Made by a program: the position numbers and the translations under genes
Shown here: piece after piece, positions 8,727 to 18,306 of the stretch
Position numbering within the stretch: position 1 is the first letter of the stretch
Layout of the letters: every line of letters starts with the position of its first letter
The notes under the pieces: generated by a model
The model's input: only the letters and a program-made list of their open reading frames with translations
Told to the model about the DNA's origin: nothing
The model's database searches: none
Assembly (NCBI RefSeq): GCF_001693255.1
Contig: NZ_CP016474.1
Coordinates: 1,382,661-1,446,660, forward strand
Length of the DNA: 64,000 nt
Direction: 5' to 3'
From: Picosynechococcus sp. PCC 7003
Lineage (GTDB): Bacteria > Cyanobacteriota > Cyanobacteriia > Cyanobacteriales > MRBY01

Positions 8727-9353
8727 ATGAAAGTTTTATGTGTTCACGGCCTCAGCCGGACGCCCTTTTCTCTGCTTGGGTTAGCTCAATATTTAGAGCG
8801 CCATGGTTGGACGACGGAGCAGTTTGGCTATTTTGCGGCCACAGAAAGTTTTGAGCAGATTGTGGTACGGCTTCGCCAAAAAATTCAGGCGATCGCCAAA
8901 ACCGAGAAATACAGTATTGTGGCCCATTCTTTGGGAGGAGTGTTGACGCGCGCCGCCCTTACTTGCCCGAACACGCCAGACCCAGAGCACGTGGTAATGT
9001 TGGGAACCCCGAACCAACCGCCTCGTTTAGCGGCTTGGGCGTGGCAATTGCCTCCTTTTCGCTGGTGGACGGGGCAATGCGGGTTCAATTTAACGGATCC
9101 AGCCTTTTACGAAGCTCTACCTAATTTAGATGCTCCCTACACTGTGATTGCGGGCGTAGGTGGCCCCAGGGGAAGCTTGAGTCCCTTTGGCGAAGAATTT
9201 AATGATGGCATTGTTGCTCTCGGAGAAACGCGACTTTCCTCGGCAGATTCAGTGATCCAATTACCGGTACTGCACACTTTTATGATGAATCACTTGCCCC
9301 TCCAACAGACTGTCCGCGACATTTTGCGCCCCCACTCTCCCGCGTCTTGGTGA
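8727..9353 (+). CDS. Alpha/beta hydrolase (lipase-like)
   Basis: A 208-residue soluble hydrolase. The N-terminal VHGLSRTPFSLLGL supplies the oxyanion-hole HG. VAHSLGGVLTR (about residue 64) is the nucleophile elbow with Ser, and HTFMMNHLPL near the C-terminus supplies a His. There is no signal peptide. It resembles the small PGAP1-like or triacylglycerol-lipase-like group. The substrate is unknown; membrane lipid or polyester turnover is plausible only from the family. Confidence 0.8.
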   Translation: MKVLCVHGLSRTPFSLLGLAQYLERHGWTTEQFGYFAATESFEQIVVRLRQKIQAIAKTEKYSIVAHSLGGVLTRAALTCPNTPDPEHVVMLGTPNQPPRLAAWAWQLPPFRWWTGQCGFNLTDPAFYEALPNLDAPYTVIAGVGGPRGSLSPFGEEFNDGIVALGETRLSSADSVIQLPVLHTFMMNHLPLQQTVRDILRPHSPASW

Positions 9354-9355
9354 AG

Positions 9356-9384
9356 ATAAAAAAAGACGCACTCCGGTGCGCCTC
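9356..9384 (-). terminator. Terminator of dapL
   Basis: On the minus strand, GAGGCGCACCGGAGTGCGTC is followed by seven T. The hairpin stem is CGCAC/GTGCG. It lies just past the stop of the convergent hydrolase gene and 50 bp past dapL. Confidence 0.85.
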
Positions 9385-9435
9385 AGAAAATCAACAGCAA
9401 ATTTTTTAACTCAACGTTTAGAAATTACTCAATCC

Positions 9436-10668
9436 CTATTGGAACGCCGTTGTGATCCGTTTCATTGCTTCGAGCACGTTTTCACGACTATTGAAAGCAG
9501 AAATACGGAAATAGCCTTCCCCAGCGGCCCCAAAGCCAGATCCAGGGGTGCCAACCACATTACAGTTGATCAAGAGCTTGTCAAAAAAGTCCCAACTCGA
9601 TAAACCAGCGGGGGTTTTGACCCAGACATAGGGGGCATTCACGCCGCCATAGACATCAAAACCGACGGCCTGGAGTTCTCGACGAATAATGGCCGCATTT
9701 TCTAGGTAAAAATCGATCAGTGCCTTGATTTGCGCTTGACCGGCTTCGGAATAAACGGCCTCTGCCCCCCGTTGGACGATGTAAGAAACACCGTTAAACT
9801 TGGTGGACTGACGGCGATTCCAAAGGCTCCAGAGTTGCACGGCTTGGCCATTACTCGTGGTGACAGTCAGGTTTTTCGGCACAACGGTAAAGGCACACCG
9901 GGTTCCCGTAAAGCCCGCATTTTTGGAGAAGGAACGGAATTCGATGGCGCAATCTTTTGCCCCTTCTAATTCGTAGATCGAGTGGGGTAGGCTCTCGTCG
10001 GTAATGAACGCTTCATAGGCGGCGTCAAAGAAAATAATCGAGCCATTGGCCTTGGCATAATCCACCCAAGCTTGGAGCTGTTCTTTTGTCGCCGTCGCCC
10101 CGGTGGGATTATTCGGAAAACAAAGGTAGATCAGATCGACTTTTTCTGTGGGGATTTGGGCCACAAAGTCATTGTCGGCGGTGATGGGGATGTAGGTCAG
10201 GCCACCATACTTACCTGATTCGTCGGCTTCTCCGGTGTGTCCTGCCATGACGTTGGTATCAACGTAAACGGGATAAACGGGGTCAGTTACAGCAATAGTG
10301 TTGTCTTTGCCAAAGATATCAAGGATGTTTCCGGTATCGCATTTGGCACCATCGGACACAAAAATTTCAGAGGCATCGATGTCACAACCGCGCGCTTGGA
10401 AGTCGTGGGCAGCAATTTTTTCCCGGAGCCAAGCATAGCCTTGTTCTGGGCCATAGCCTTTAAAGTTGGCGCGATCGCCCATGTCGTCAATGGCCTTTGC
10501 CATCGCTTCGCGACAGGCAGCGGGCAAGGGTTCGGTGACATCACCAATCCCTAATTTGATAATGGGCGCATTGGGGTTTTCTGCTAAAAACCCATTCACC
10601 CGCCGGGCAATTTCGGGAAAGAGATAACCTGCTTTCAGTTTGAGGTAATTTTCGTTAATTCTAACCAT
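9436..10668 (-). CDS. dapL: LL-diaminopimelate aminotransferase
   Basis: A 410-residue class I/II PLP aminotransferase. It converts tetrahydrodipicolinate directly to LL-diaminopimelate for lysine and peptidoglycan, the one-step route of plants, cyanobacteria and chlamydiae. The N-terminus [20 protein letters not shown] is diagnostic. [12 protein letters not shown] (about residue 270) carries the PLP-binding Lys. FPNNPTGA is the substrate-binding loop. It is a single-gene unit with its own terminator. Confidence 0.95.
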   Translation of the reverse strand: MVRINENYLKLKAGYLFPEIARRVNGFLAENPNAPIIKLGIGDVTEPLPAACREAMAKAIDDMGDRANFKGYGPEQGYAWLREKIAAHDFQARGCDIDASEIFVSDGAKCDTGNILDIFGKDNTIAVTDPVYPVYVDTNVMAGHTGEADESGKYGGLTYIPITADNDFVAQIPTEKVDLIYLCFPNNPTGATATKEQLQAWVDYAKANGSIIFFDAAYEAFITDESLPHSIYELEGAKDCAIEFRSFSKNAGFTGTRCAFTVVPKNLTVTTSNGQAVQLWSLWNRRQSTKFNGVSYIVQRGAEAVYSEAGQAQIKALIDFYLENAAIIRRELQAVGFDVYGGVNAPYVWVKTPAGLSSWDFFDKLLINCNVVGTPGSGFGAAGEGYFRISAFNSRENVLEAMKRITTAFQ

Positions 10669-11712
10669 AGAAAAATCAGGGGCAAAAGACCGTAAAACAG
10701 ATTAACCTATCATCCCATGCCCCAGGGAAGCCGATGGATCTTTTTGGGGTGGCGACGCTGAAAAAATTGTCTGTCGATCCTCACCCAGGCAACCCGCAGC
10801 ACCGGGTTACAAAAATCGAAACGCCGTCCCATTGCCGCACAAATTTTGAAACCCTAGAGTATAGATCTTCTCCAGAGGCGATCGCCTCCTAGGCTTCCTC
10901 GGCCCGCAAGGAGATTCTTTCGTTTATTTCCTAGAAAATTATGAACTGCTAATTTCTAGGTGAAATCCCCGACTTCCCAAAAATATTTCTGAGTTCCGTA
11001 TCTCCGGTCTAAATTTTCCTGATTTTGCCGAGATTATATTGTCCTTAAAGGCAGACAAAGGGCTCTTTTTTGCATAAACTGGACTTATTGGTCAAAAAAA
11101 TATTCTTTTTCAATCTTTTAAACGGTAGCAAAAGTCACAAGGGAGACCACCGCTACAGGTAAAGAAGTCTATCTCTGGGTGGACTTAACCCCACCGAACT
11201 TGATTTTATTCGCGCAAAAAGATACGCTATAAGAAGTAAAAAGTCTTGGTTTTTGGGTATTCCCCACCCCCTCTAGTATGATAGAGGTTTCGTTTTTAAG
11301 GGATGTTTTCCCTAAAAGTACCAGCAGCATTACAGCGAATCGTGTATTTCAACGGCACTACGTTTTAAATTGAGTCTGGCGACATCCCAAGTTCGGTAAT
11401 CCCGCATCTTTTTCCCTTTTCAATCCCTCAGTCAATCAAGGAGAATTGAGTATAGAGCGTCTATGAATTCTCCATCCCTGAGATTTTTGTGAATCGTTGA
11501 ACCTTTTCTGATTGTTGCCCGTCTAAAGTAGTGAGTGCTCAATTAAAAGTTATAGAGCGTAAAAAAAAATAAGGGGTATGCCGTTATATTTCTTGGAAAA
11601 ATTTTTTGTGTTTTAGATTCTGACCTGCATGATGATTGTTTTGTAAAGTATTTGCCCCCTGGGCCGCACCATATAATTCTTCGTTCTTTAGATTTAAGGA
11701 GTTAAAGCATAA
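10669..11712. other. 1.04-kb leader region upstream of the sigma factor
   Basis: No convincing coding frame or tRNA was found. The region holds the dapL promoter (left) and a long leader for the sigma gene (right). Two sigma-70-like promoters can be drawn: TTGATT-17-TACGCT at 11200-11228 and TTGGGT-18-TATGAT at 11253-11282, each about 430-480 nt before the sigma start. A hairpin GGTGG/CCACC lies near 11179-11195. A long structured or regulated 5' UTR, or an unannotated small RNA, is possible. Confidence 0.45.
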
Positions 11713-12699
11713 ATGCCTAAAGTAAATCTTCAACAAGCCCCCAATAACGGCAAAAGTTCTGCGGATATGGTGCGCACCTATCTCCGGGAAATCGGTCGGG
11801 TGCCCTTGTTAACCCACGAAGAAGAAATTGTCTATGGGAAACAGGTGCAGCGCCTGATGGCCCTCCAGGAAAAACGCCAAACCCTAGAAGAATCCCTTGA
11901 CCGGGAACCAACCCGGGAGGAATGGGCTGAGGCTAATCAACTAACACCGAAGCAACTCCAACGGGATCTCCAAATTGGGGAACGGGCAAAGCGCAAGATG
12001 ATTGAAGCGAATCTCCGGCTTGTGGTGGCGATCGCCAAGAAATATCAAAAGCGCAACCTAGAATTTTTAGATTTGATCCAAGAAGGAAGCCTTGGTTTAG
12101 AGCGGGGTGTCGAGAAGTTTGACCCCACAAAAGGGTATAAGTTCTCCACCTATGCTTACTGGTGGATTCGCCAGGCGATTACCCGGGCGATCGCCCAACA
12201 GGGTCGCACGATTCGACTACCGATCCACATTACCGAAAAGCTCAACAAAATTAAGAAAACCCAGCGACAACTGGCCCAAGACCTGGGACGGGCAGCAACC
12301 ATTGCGGAGATCGCCGAAGCCCTCGAACTAGAGCCGGCCCAAATTCGCGAATATTTCCGCGTTTCCCGGCACCCCATTTCCCTTGATGTCCGGGTTGGCG
12401 ACAACCAAGATACGGAACTGATGGATCTGCTCGAAGATAGCGATGCGTCCCCCGATGATAATGTTACCTATGAACTCCTCAAGCAGGATCTACGGGATCT
12501 GATTGCGGATCTCACTCCCCAACAGCAGGAGGTGATTATTCTGCGGTTTGGGCTCAACGATGGCAAAGAGCTATCCCTCGCAAAAATTGGCAAACGCATG
12601 AACCTCAGCCGAGAACGGGTGCGCCAGCTAGAACGCCAAGCCCTAAATCATCTGCGACGGCGGCGATCGCAAATTCGTGAATATCTGGTTGCCAGCTAG
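11713..12699 (+). CDS. Group 2 sigma-70 family RNA polymerase sigma factor
   Basis: A 328-residue sigma factor. It has region 1.2 ([21 protein letters not shown], about 18-38), region 2 ([27 protein letters not shown] and [17 protein letters not shown], about 98-155), region 3, and region 4 with the helix-turn-helix [20 protein letters not shown] near 295. It lacks the long region 1.1 of the primary sigma factor. It therefore belongs to the non-essential SigB/C/D/E set that handles stress, dark and nitrogen responses. [17 protein letters not shown] fits SigB or SigD types; I cannot choose. A good RBS (AAGGAG) precedes the ATG. The very long leader suggests regulated expression. Confidence 0.9.
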   Translation: MPKVNLQQAPNNGKSSADMVRTYLREIGRVPLLTHEEEIVYGKQVQRLMALQEKRQTLEESLDREPTREEWAEANQLTPKQLQRDLQIGERAKRKMIEANLRLVVAIAKKYQKRNLEFLDLIQEGSLGLERGVEKFDPTKGYKFSTYAYWWIRQAITRAIAQQGRTIRLPIHITEKLNKIKKTQRQLAQDLGRAATIAEIAEALELEPAQIREYFRVSRHPISLDVRVGDNQDTELMDLLEDSDASPDDNVTYELLKQDLRDLIADLTPQQQEVIILRFGLNDGKELSLAKIGKRMNLSRERVRQLERQALNHLRRRRSQIREYLVAS

Positions 12700-12734
12700 G
12701 TTTTTCAACTTTTCACCATGACTTAGGCATTTTG

Positions 12735-12762
12735 AGATGGGGCATTCTCCCCATCTTTTTTT
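12735..12762 (+). terminator. Terminator of the sigma factor gene
   Basis: AGATGGGG, a six-base loop, then CCCCATCT followed by seven T: a classic intrinsic terminator 35 bp past the stop. Confidence 0.92.
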
Positions 12763-12801
12763 GTCGCTTCAGACAGCTAATAAAAAAGATTTTTAATATT
12801 G

Positions 12802-12831
12802 TTGACTTAATTTATCAACTAAGAGTATCCT
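12802..12831 (+). promoter_or_regulatory. Promoter of a candidate small RNA
   Basis: TTGACT at 12802-12807 and TATCCT at 12826-12831 with an 18-bp spacer. The -35 box and spacer form a partial inverted repeat (TTGA at 12802-12805, TCAA at 12815-12818), which could be an operator. No coding gene follows before the terminator at 12863-12885. Confidence 0.55.
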
Positions 12832-12837
12832 AAAGAT

Positions 12838-12885
12838 GGTGTTTTTCTCTCAAGGATGTACAGGGTGGGGGGTCCCACCTTTTTT
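12838..12885 (+). ncRNA. Candidate small RNA of about 48 nt
   Basis: A transcript starting 7 nt after the -10 box would run through a pyrimidine-rich single-stranded stretch (TTTTTCTCTCAAGG) and end in an intrinsic terminator, GGTGGG-loop-CCCACC plus six T (12863-12885). The unit is bounded by the sigma gene terminator and the convergent pmbA-like gene. Layout and size fit a trans-acting regulatory RNA. The iron-stress RNA IsaR1 is the first relative to compare, but I have not verified any match. Start site inferred. Confidence 0.5.
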
Positions 12886-12947
12886 ATTGCCAAAAATTCA
12901 AAGAGGCAACACCAATAGGCACAACATTAAAAGCGATGGGCGAGGAT

Positions 12948-14231
12948 TTAGGCAACAATGGACAAGGATTCGAGGGCAATGCAGGGGGTATAGCAAGAGC
13001 CTTGCCAGCGGCGATCGCCTCCCACTTCGATGACCTGTTTGAGGGCCTCATAAACATTCCCTGTGACCAGCGTATCCTTAATGCGTCCGGTGATTTGTCC
13101 TTGTCGCACCTGGTAGCCTAGGTCAATATTGACGGAAAAGTCCCCCGAAAGGTCTGCGTCTCCCCCCAAGATTTGATCGACGACAATTGCTGTATCTAAT
13201 TGAGAAATAATTGTGTTAAGTGTGCCCACGCCAGGGGCAACAATCAAATTAGCGAGCTCTGGGGTTGGATAGCGCCCCAAACTGGCCCGAAACCCATTGC
13301 CCGTGGGTCGAATCCCAAGGTTCCGACTTGTTTGGCGATCGCCATAGATATCTTGGGCAAAGCCTTCACGTACCAGGGACAAAGATCGCGTCGGCGTACC
13401 TTCGTCGTCAAAGTGGCAAATGTAAGGTTTGGCGGTGGGGTCTTGGTAGAGGCTGATCTGAGGCGAGATGACCCGTTGACCAAGGGCTTGGCTCCAGGGA
13501 GAAGATTTTTCGAGGATATTTTTCCCATTTAGGGCGGCGGCCACCGTTGACCACAGTAGGGGCGCGGCATTACTGGTAAAAATCACCGGCACTTTGCCCG
13601 TGGTGGCCGGACTATTTTGCTTGGCCCAGTGGAGACGCTCCAACAGCCTTTGCACTGTTGCCTCTGGGTCGAGGGAATCCTGGGTAATATCCCCATCATA
13701 AATGCCTAAAAAGTCATCTCCCCGCACCCATTCAACTTCTAGGCCATAGCTGAGGGAAATATCGGCGGCAGTGCAATAGAGGCCCTCAGAATTAACCAGG
13801 AGCGTATGGCTCGATTCACAGTCAAAAACACCGCTACAGAGAATTTCGGGATAGTGGTCGCGCAGTTGGGCGATCGCCGCTTTGCCTTTCTCCACCAGAG
13901 TTTCCACATCCATGGCGGTACCAATGGGAGGATTGATATCGCGGCGGGGTTCACAGACCTCTAGGGGAGTTGGCTCCTGGAGCTGACTGAGGGCGATCGC
14001 CTTTTCAACCAACAGTTGTGGTGACCCGTGACCATAGGCCACCGCCAGCCCAGGTCGCCCCTGGTACCAAAGTCGCAGCGCCGTACCGATGGACTCGGAC
14101 GTTTCTAGCTGTTTTAGGCGATTCGCCTCAAAGGTGACGGGGTGGGAAACGGAACTTCCCTGATAAACTTCCGCAAACTCGGCTCCTCTCTGGCGTGCCA
14201 GATCCAGGAGCTGCTGGGCAAAATCGCTCAT
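12948..14231 (-). CDS. TldD/PmbA family protein (PmbA-like)
   Basis: A 427-residue protein of the TldD/PmbA (U62) family. In E. coli TldD and PmbA form a heterodimeric protease that matures microcin B17 and degrades CcdA. The N-terminus (QQLLDLARQRGAEFAEVYQG) and LRLWYQGRPGLAVAYG are typical. No HExxxH zinc motif is visible, which fits the non-catalytic PmbA half rather than TldD. In cyanobacteria the natural substrate is unknown. The TldD partner is not in this window. Confidence 0.85.
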   Translation of the reverse strand: MSDFAQQLLDLARQRGAEFAEVYQGSSVSHPVTFEANRLKQLETSESIGTALRLWYQGRPGLAVAYGHGSPQLLVEKAIALSQLQEPTPLEVCEPRRDINPPIGTAMDVETLVEKGKAAIAQLRDHYPEILCSGVFDCESSHTLLVNSEGLYCTAADISLSYGLEVEWVRGDDFLGIYDGDITQDSLDPEATVQRLLERLHWAKQNSPATTGKVPVIFTSNAAPLLWSTVAAALNGKNILEKSSPWSQALGQRVISPQISLYQDPTAKPYICHFDDEGTPTRSLSLVREGFAQDIYGDRQTSRNLGIRPTGNGFRASLGRYPTPELANLIVAPGVGTLNTIISQLDTAIVVDQILGGDADLSGDFSVNIDLGYQVRQGQITGRIKDTLVTGNVYEALKQVIEVGGDRRWQGSCYTPCIALESLSIVA

Positions 14232-14307
14232 AAAATTTTCCTACCGGTACCCTACAAACTGTGAATAACGCCGTTTAGCTGAGACTTTAGACCTAATCCT
14301 AATTCTC

Positions 14308-15384
14308 CTAAAAGACCTTCGCCTCAGGCAAAATGAGCATCGCATCCCCAAAGGAATAGAAACGGTATTCCTGGGCGATCGCCTCCTGGTAAACGTCGAG
14401 CAATCTTTCGCGGCCGATCAACGCACTAACCAGCATCAGTAAGCTCGATTTTGGCAAATGAAAATTCGTGATCAGGCCATCCACCACCTGCCATTCATAA
14501 CCCGGATAGATAAATAAATTGGTCTGTCCCTGGAATGACTGTAACTCCCCAGGCGAGGCTGCTGCCATTCCCTCTAGCGATCGCACAACCGTTGTCCCGA
14601 CCGCAATGACTCGACCACCCTTTGCCTTCGTTTCCCGGATTTTTTTCACCGTTTCCTCCGGCACGTCAATCCATTCATAGTGCATATCATGGGCGGTGAT
14701 ATCTTCTACTTCCACCGGACGGAATGTGCCAACCCCCACATGGAGCGTCACAAAGGTTTTTTCAATACCTTTTTGCTCTAATGCTGCAAGTACCTCCGGC
14801 GTAAAATGTAGCCCCGCAGTCGGTGCCGCCACAGCCCCAGGAGTATCGGCATAGATCGTTTGATACTGGTCGGGTTTCGCCTCAGAGTCCGTAACGTAGG
14901 GCGGGAAAGGGATCTCCCCAAAATCATCTAACACAGACCAAAGGGTTTGATTTTCGCGCAACTGAAATTCGAGTAAACGTCCCCCGGTGTCTGGATCCCG
15001 GTCAACCACCGTTGCTTTCAAGGTTTGGCTCAAATCATGGGGAGCGGTGAATAAAATTTCTGATCCTAGGGTAAAACGCTTACCCGGTTTCACTAAAGCC
15101 AGCCAAGTGTGAGCTGAGCGTTCTTCCAAGAGCAGGACTTCTACAGGAGCACCCGTTGTCTTACGGCCATGGAGCCGCGCCGGGATCACCTTTGTATTGT
15201 TCATCACCAGCAGGTCATTGGGGTGTAGCCAATCAACTAGGTGGTAAAAATGTTGATGCTGAATGCTATCGACAGAATCAAGTACTAATAGGCGGGAACG
15301 ATCACGGGGAGTGACAGGGGTTTGGGCGATGCGTTCCGGCGGCAGGTCATAGTCATAACTTGAGAGGCTTTGGTCTGGGTTCAT
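14308..15384 (-). CDS. queA: tRNA preQ1(34) S-adenosylmethionine ribosyltransferase-isomerase
   Basis: A 358-residue enzyme that moves the ribosyl part of SAM onto 7-aminomethyl-7-deazaguanine at tRNA position 34, making epoxyqueuosine. [26 protein letters not shown] is the family N-terminus. [11 protein letters not shown] and [10 protein letters not shown] are conserved core motifs, and [16 protein letters not shown] lies near the C-terminus. Length is normal. It is 76 bp upstream of the start of the pmbA-like gene on the same strand, so co-transcription is possible. Confidence 0.95.
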   Translation of the reverse strand: MNPDQSLSSYDYDLPPERIAQTPVTPRDRSRLLVLDSVDSIQHQHFYHLVDWLHPNDLLVMNNTKVIPARLHGRKTTGAPVEVLLLEERSAHTWLALVKPGKRFTLGSEILFTAPHDLSQTLKATVVDRDPDTGGRLLEFQLRENQTLWSVLDDFGEIPFPPYVTDSEAKPDQYQTIYADTPGAVAAPTAGLHFTPEVLAALEQKGIEKTFVTLHVGVGTFRPVEVEDITAHDMHYEWIDVPEETVKKIRETKAKGGRVIAVGTTVVRSLEGMAAASPGELQSFQGQTNLFIYPGYEWQVVDGLITNFHLPKSSLLMLVSALIGRERLLDVYQEAIAQEYRFYSFGDAMLILPEAKVF

Positions 15385-15482
15385 AGCTCACTGAAGCGAA
15401 TAAAAATCTCCGATATAATGAACACAACTTTGAGGACGGCACAGCAAAATTTTTTTATTCCGACTATACCGACACAAGTGCA

Positions 15483-16016
15483 ATGGTTGAATCTAGCTTA
15501 CATTACCCTATTTTTGGTGCTGAAATTCCCTGTCCCCATTGTCGTCAAATGATTCCAGCTTTAACTTTGACGGATAGTTATCTCTGCGATCGCCATGGTG
15601 CTTTTGAAGCAGATCCAGAAACAGAAATCTTGGTACACCTTCAATCCAGTCGCCAATGGAAGCGCTGGGAGGAAAAATGGTACCGCCAACATACCCATCC
15701 CGATGGCATTCGCTTTGAGATCCATGAAGCCCTCGACCGCCTCTACACCCAAGGGCTACGGGCCACAAAAATCACCATCGCCCAACGCTACCAAACCCTT
15801 ATGCGGCGCACCCTGGATTTTAAATCGGCCCCTGGACGGACAGACATAACCCCAACGGACTATGCCGCCTCTTCAGTGCCTCACCTATACGGCCTTCCCG
15901 TGGTTTTCCATGAGGCAGGCGATCGCCAAGACCGCTGGCAAATTGTCAACTTCGAGCTAGAAACTGAACCCGGCTCTCCCCGTCGTTATCCCTACCATTA
16001 CCTGAGCCGGGACTAA
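15483..16016 (+). CDS. TIGR02652 family cyanobacterial protein
   Basis: A 177-residue soluble protein. It has an N-terminal zinc-ribbon-like part (CPHC at about residue 18 and a second Cys in DSYLCDRHG) and then a conserved cyanobacterial region (WKRWEEKWYRQHTHPDGIRFEIHEALD). I recognise it as the TIGR02652 set, which has no assigned function. The Cys/His pattern suggests a bound zinc. It is divergent from queA. Confidence 0.75.
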   Translation: MVESSLHYPIFGAEIPCPHCRQMIPALTLTDSYLCDRHGAFEADPETEILVHLQSSRQWKRWEEKWYRQHTHPDGIRFEIHEALDRLYTQGLRATKITIAQRYQTLMRRTLDFKSAPGRTDITPTDYAASSVPHLYGLPVVFHEAGDRQDRWQIVNFELETEPGSPRRYPYHYLSRD

Positions 16017-16034
16017 CCCGACCCAATTCGACCC

Positions 16035-17015
16035 TTATTTCTGACCCGATTCTAGGCCCTGGGGCATCAACTCACTCAGGTCAAACTTTTTCAACTGATT
16101 GGCAAATTGGGGCAAAATTTCTAGGCAAAAGGCCTCCGCTGCCTTGGAACGATAACGGTTTGGATTAACAATTACGCTTAAAATCCGCCGCACTTCCACA
16201 TCTTCAATGCGCGCCCGGTGCAGCACGCCCATCCGCAGTTCTTTCTCAATGGCGGTCACGGAGACAAAAGAAGCCCCTAGACCCGATTGCACGGCATTTT
16301 TAATCGCCTCAATGGAATTGAGTTCCATTTCAATCTTGAGCCGTTTGGTATCGATATCACAGCGCGTTAAAACTTGGTCAATGACTTTGCGGATCGTCGA
16401 TTGGGAATCAAGGGCGATGAATTTCAGTTTGTACAAATCATCTCGATAAATGGTGTCTGCCTTGGCGAGGGGGTGACTCACGGGCAAAATTAGGGACAGT
16501 TCATCTTCGGCATAGGGAACGATTTTCAACGTATCTTGCAATTCCGAAGGGACTTCGCCGCCAATGATCGCCAGATCCACTTGACCGTTGGCAACTCCCC
16601 AGGAAGTGCGTCGCGTTGAATGGACTTGCAGTTGCACCGCCACATCGGGATATTTCTGCCGGAAGCAACCAATCATCCGGGGAATGAGGTAAGTACCTGT
16701 GGTTTGGGAAGCGCCCACAATGAGGGTGCCCCCCTGGAGATTTTGTAAATCTTCAATGGCGCGGCAGGTTTCTTGGCAGAGGGTAATAATTTTTTCGCCG
16801 TAATCGAGGAGAAGATAACCGGCTTCGGTGAGTTGGGCCCGCCGTCCACCCCGGTCAAAGAGGGGGACATTGAGCTGTTTTTCGAGGTTTTGTACCTGGA
16901 GACTGACGGCAGGTTGGGAGACGTAGAGACTATCTGCTGCCCGTTTAAAGCTTCCTTCGGTGGAGATGGCCTTTAGGATACGGAGTTGATCCAGGGTAAA
17001 TGGAATGTCAGACAT
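16035..17015 (-). CDS. rbcR: LysR-type regulator RbcR (RuBisCO operon)
   Basis: A 326-residue LysR regulator. The N-terminal winged helix-turn-helix ([33 protein letters not shown], about 9-42) is followed by a LysR substrate domain from about residue 95 ([21 protein letters not shown]). The sequence matches the cyanobacterial/plastid RbcR group (Sll0998, ycf30), an essential activator of rbc and other carbon-fixation genes. The NdhR/CmpR paralogues are the alternatives. The rbc operon is not in this window. It is divergent from the NnrU gene. Confidence 0.88.
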   Translation of the reverse strand: MSDIPFTLDQLRILKAISTEGSFKRAADSLYVSQPAVSLQVQNLEKQLNVPLFDRGGRRAQLTEAGYLLLDYGEKIITLCQETCRAIEDLQNLQGGTLIVGASQTTGTYLIPRMIGCFRQKYPDVAVQLQVHSTRRTSWGVANGQVDLAIIGGEVPSELQDTLKIVPYAEDELSLILPVSHPLAKADTIYRDDLYKLKFIALDSQSTIRKVIDQVLTRCDIDTKRLKIEMELNSIEAIKNAVQSGLGASFVSVTAIEKELRMGVLHRARIEDVEVRRILSVIVNPNRYRSKAAEAFCLEILPQFANQLKKFDLSELMPQGLESGQK

Positions 17016-17157
17016 ATAGCCTCGGCAAAAAGGGACGACAAAGAGGGATCACTGCTGGTTTTATGATTGACAGTACCATAATAAGGGGATCGTATCTCTT
17101 TTCATGGATAATATAGCTTGTACTAATTTTAAGCAAAATACTTCGATCGACGGAATT

Positions 17158-17874
17158 ATGACGGATTTGAGCTGGTTTTCGACAAGTCACTGGATTATGG
17201 CGGGTCTTTTGCTTGGTTTTGCGATCGCCCATAGTGGTTTGGCTGCCTTACGTCCTTGGGGCGAACAAAAAATCGGTTCTCGACTGTACCGGGTGCTGTT
17301 TGCTTTAGTCAGTATTCCCTTTGCCACCTGTTTAATTATCTATTTTTTCAATCACCGTTATGATGGCCTGGTGTTGTGGCGAGTCCAGGGAGTCGCTTGG
17401 GTGAAACCAACGGTGTGGTGGCTGTCGGCGATTTCTTTTTTCTTTTTGTATCCCTCAACCTTTAACTTGCTCGAAATTGCGGCGGTCAAGCAACCCCAGG
17501 TGCATCTCTACGAAAAGGGGATCATTCGCATCACCCGTCACCCCCAGATGGTTGGTCAGTTGATTTGGTGCGTGGCCCATACCCTCTGGATTGGAAGCTC
17601 TTTTACATTGCTCACCTCCATTGGCTTGATGGCCCACCATATTTTTGCGGTTTGGCATGGCGATCGCCGTTTGAAATCCCGTTATGGCAAGACTTTTCTC
17701 GCTGTGAAAGAACGCACCTCGATCATTCCCTTTTTGGCGATTCTCCAGGGGCGTCAACAGCTCAAGCTAGAAGAATTCCTCAAACCTGCCTATGTCGGTG
17801 TTACAGCGTTCATTGCCCTGCTCTGGTGGGGACATCCCTGGTTGATGGTAATGACGGCGAAAGTGCCCTGGTAG
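17158..17874 (+). CDS. NnrU family membrane protein (Z-ISO homologue)
   Basis: About 238 residues from the ATG at 17158 (MTDLSWFSTSHWIMAGLLLG). An upstream ATG at 17104 would add 18 poorly suited residues. Five to six membrane helices and conserved His residues (AHSGLAALRPWG, RITRHPQMVGQLIW, MAHHIFAVWHGDRR) fit the NnrU family. In plants the family member Z-ISO is a haem-dependent 15-cis-zeta-carotene isomerase of carotenoid synthesis, and cyanobacterial homologues are good candidates for the same job. The His pattern is seen; the enzyme role is inference. Confidence 0.8.
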   Translation: MTDLSWFSTSHWIMAGLLLGFAIAHSGLAALRPWGEQKIGSRLYRVLFALVSIPFATCLIIYFFNHRYDGLVLWRVQGVAWVKPTVWWLSAISFFFLYPSTFNLLEIAAVKQPQVHLYEKGIIRITRHPQMVGQLIWCVAHTLWIGSSFTLLTSIGLMAHHIFAVWHGDRRLKSRYGKTFLAVKERTSIIPFLAILQGRQQLKLEEFLKPAYVGVTAFIALLWWGHPWLMVMTAKVPW

Positions 17875-17963
17875 CGGAAAAAAAGATGATCCCCAGGACC
17901 GATACAGGTAAGATAAGAGACCACAGATAATATTGAGTATGTGAGCGAAAAGAACAGGTAATT

Positions 17964-18299
17964 ATGGTTCTATCAATCACCGAAGCGGATTTTACCCAGA
18001 CTGTTTTAGAAGCAAATCAACCTGTTTTGGTGAACTTTTGGGCACCCTGGTGTGGTTTGTGTCATTTGCTCCATCCCTTTTTGGTGAAGTTGCAAAAGGA
18101 ATGGGAAGGACAATTTCTCTTGGTCGATGTTAATGCCGACGATAACCTGAAGCTCGCCAATACCTATCGCCTCAAAACCTTACCGACTTTAATTTTGTTC
18201 AACGATGGCACGATCGTCGAGCGCATCGATAAATTCCAAAACCGCGATCGCCTCAATGCCCAACTCGAACAACTCCTCCAGGGCGTGGTGATCCCCTAA
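17964..18299 (+). CDS. Thioredoxin with atypical WCGLC active site
   Basis: A 111-residue thioredoxin fold. VLVNFWAPWCGLCHLLHPFL places the two Cys at residues 30 and 33, with Leu instead of the usual Pro between Gly and Cys. The cis-Pro loop is LKTLPTLILF. WCGLC is what I recall for the cyanobacterial TrxC class, so it may be redox-tuned differently from m- or x-type thioredoxins. miaA follows after only 7 nt, so the two are probably one operon. Substrates unknown. Confidence 0.85.
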   Translation: MVLSITEADFTQTVLEANQPVLVNFWAPWCGLCHLLHPFLVKLQKEWEGQFLLVDVNADDNLKLANTYRLKTLPTLILFNDGTIVERIDKFQNRDRLNAQLEQLLQGVVIP

Positions 18300-18306
18300 A
18301 TTTTCT

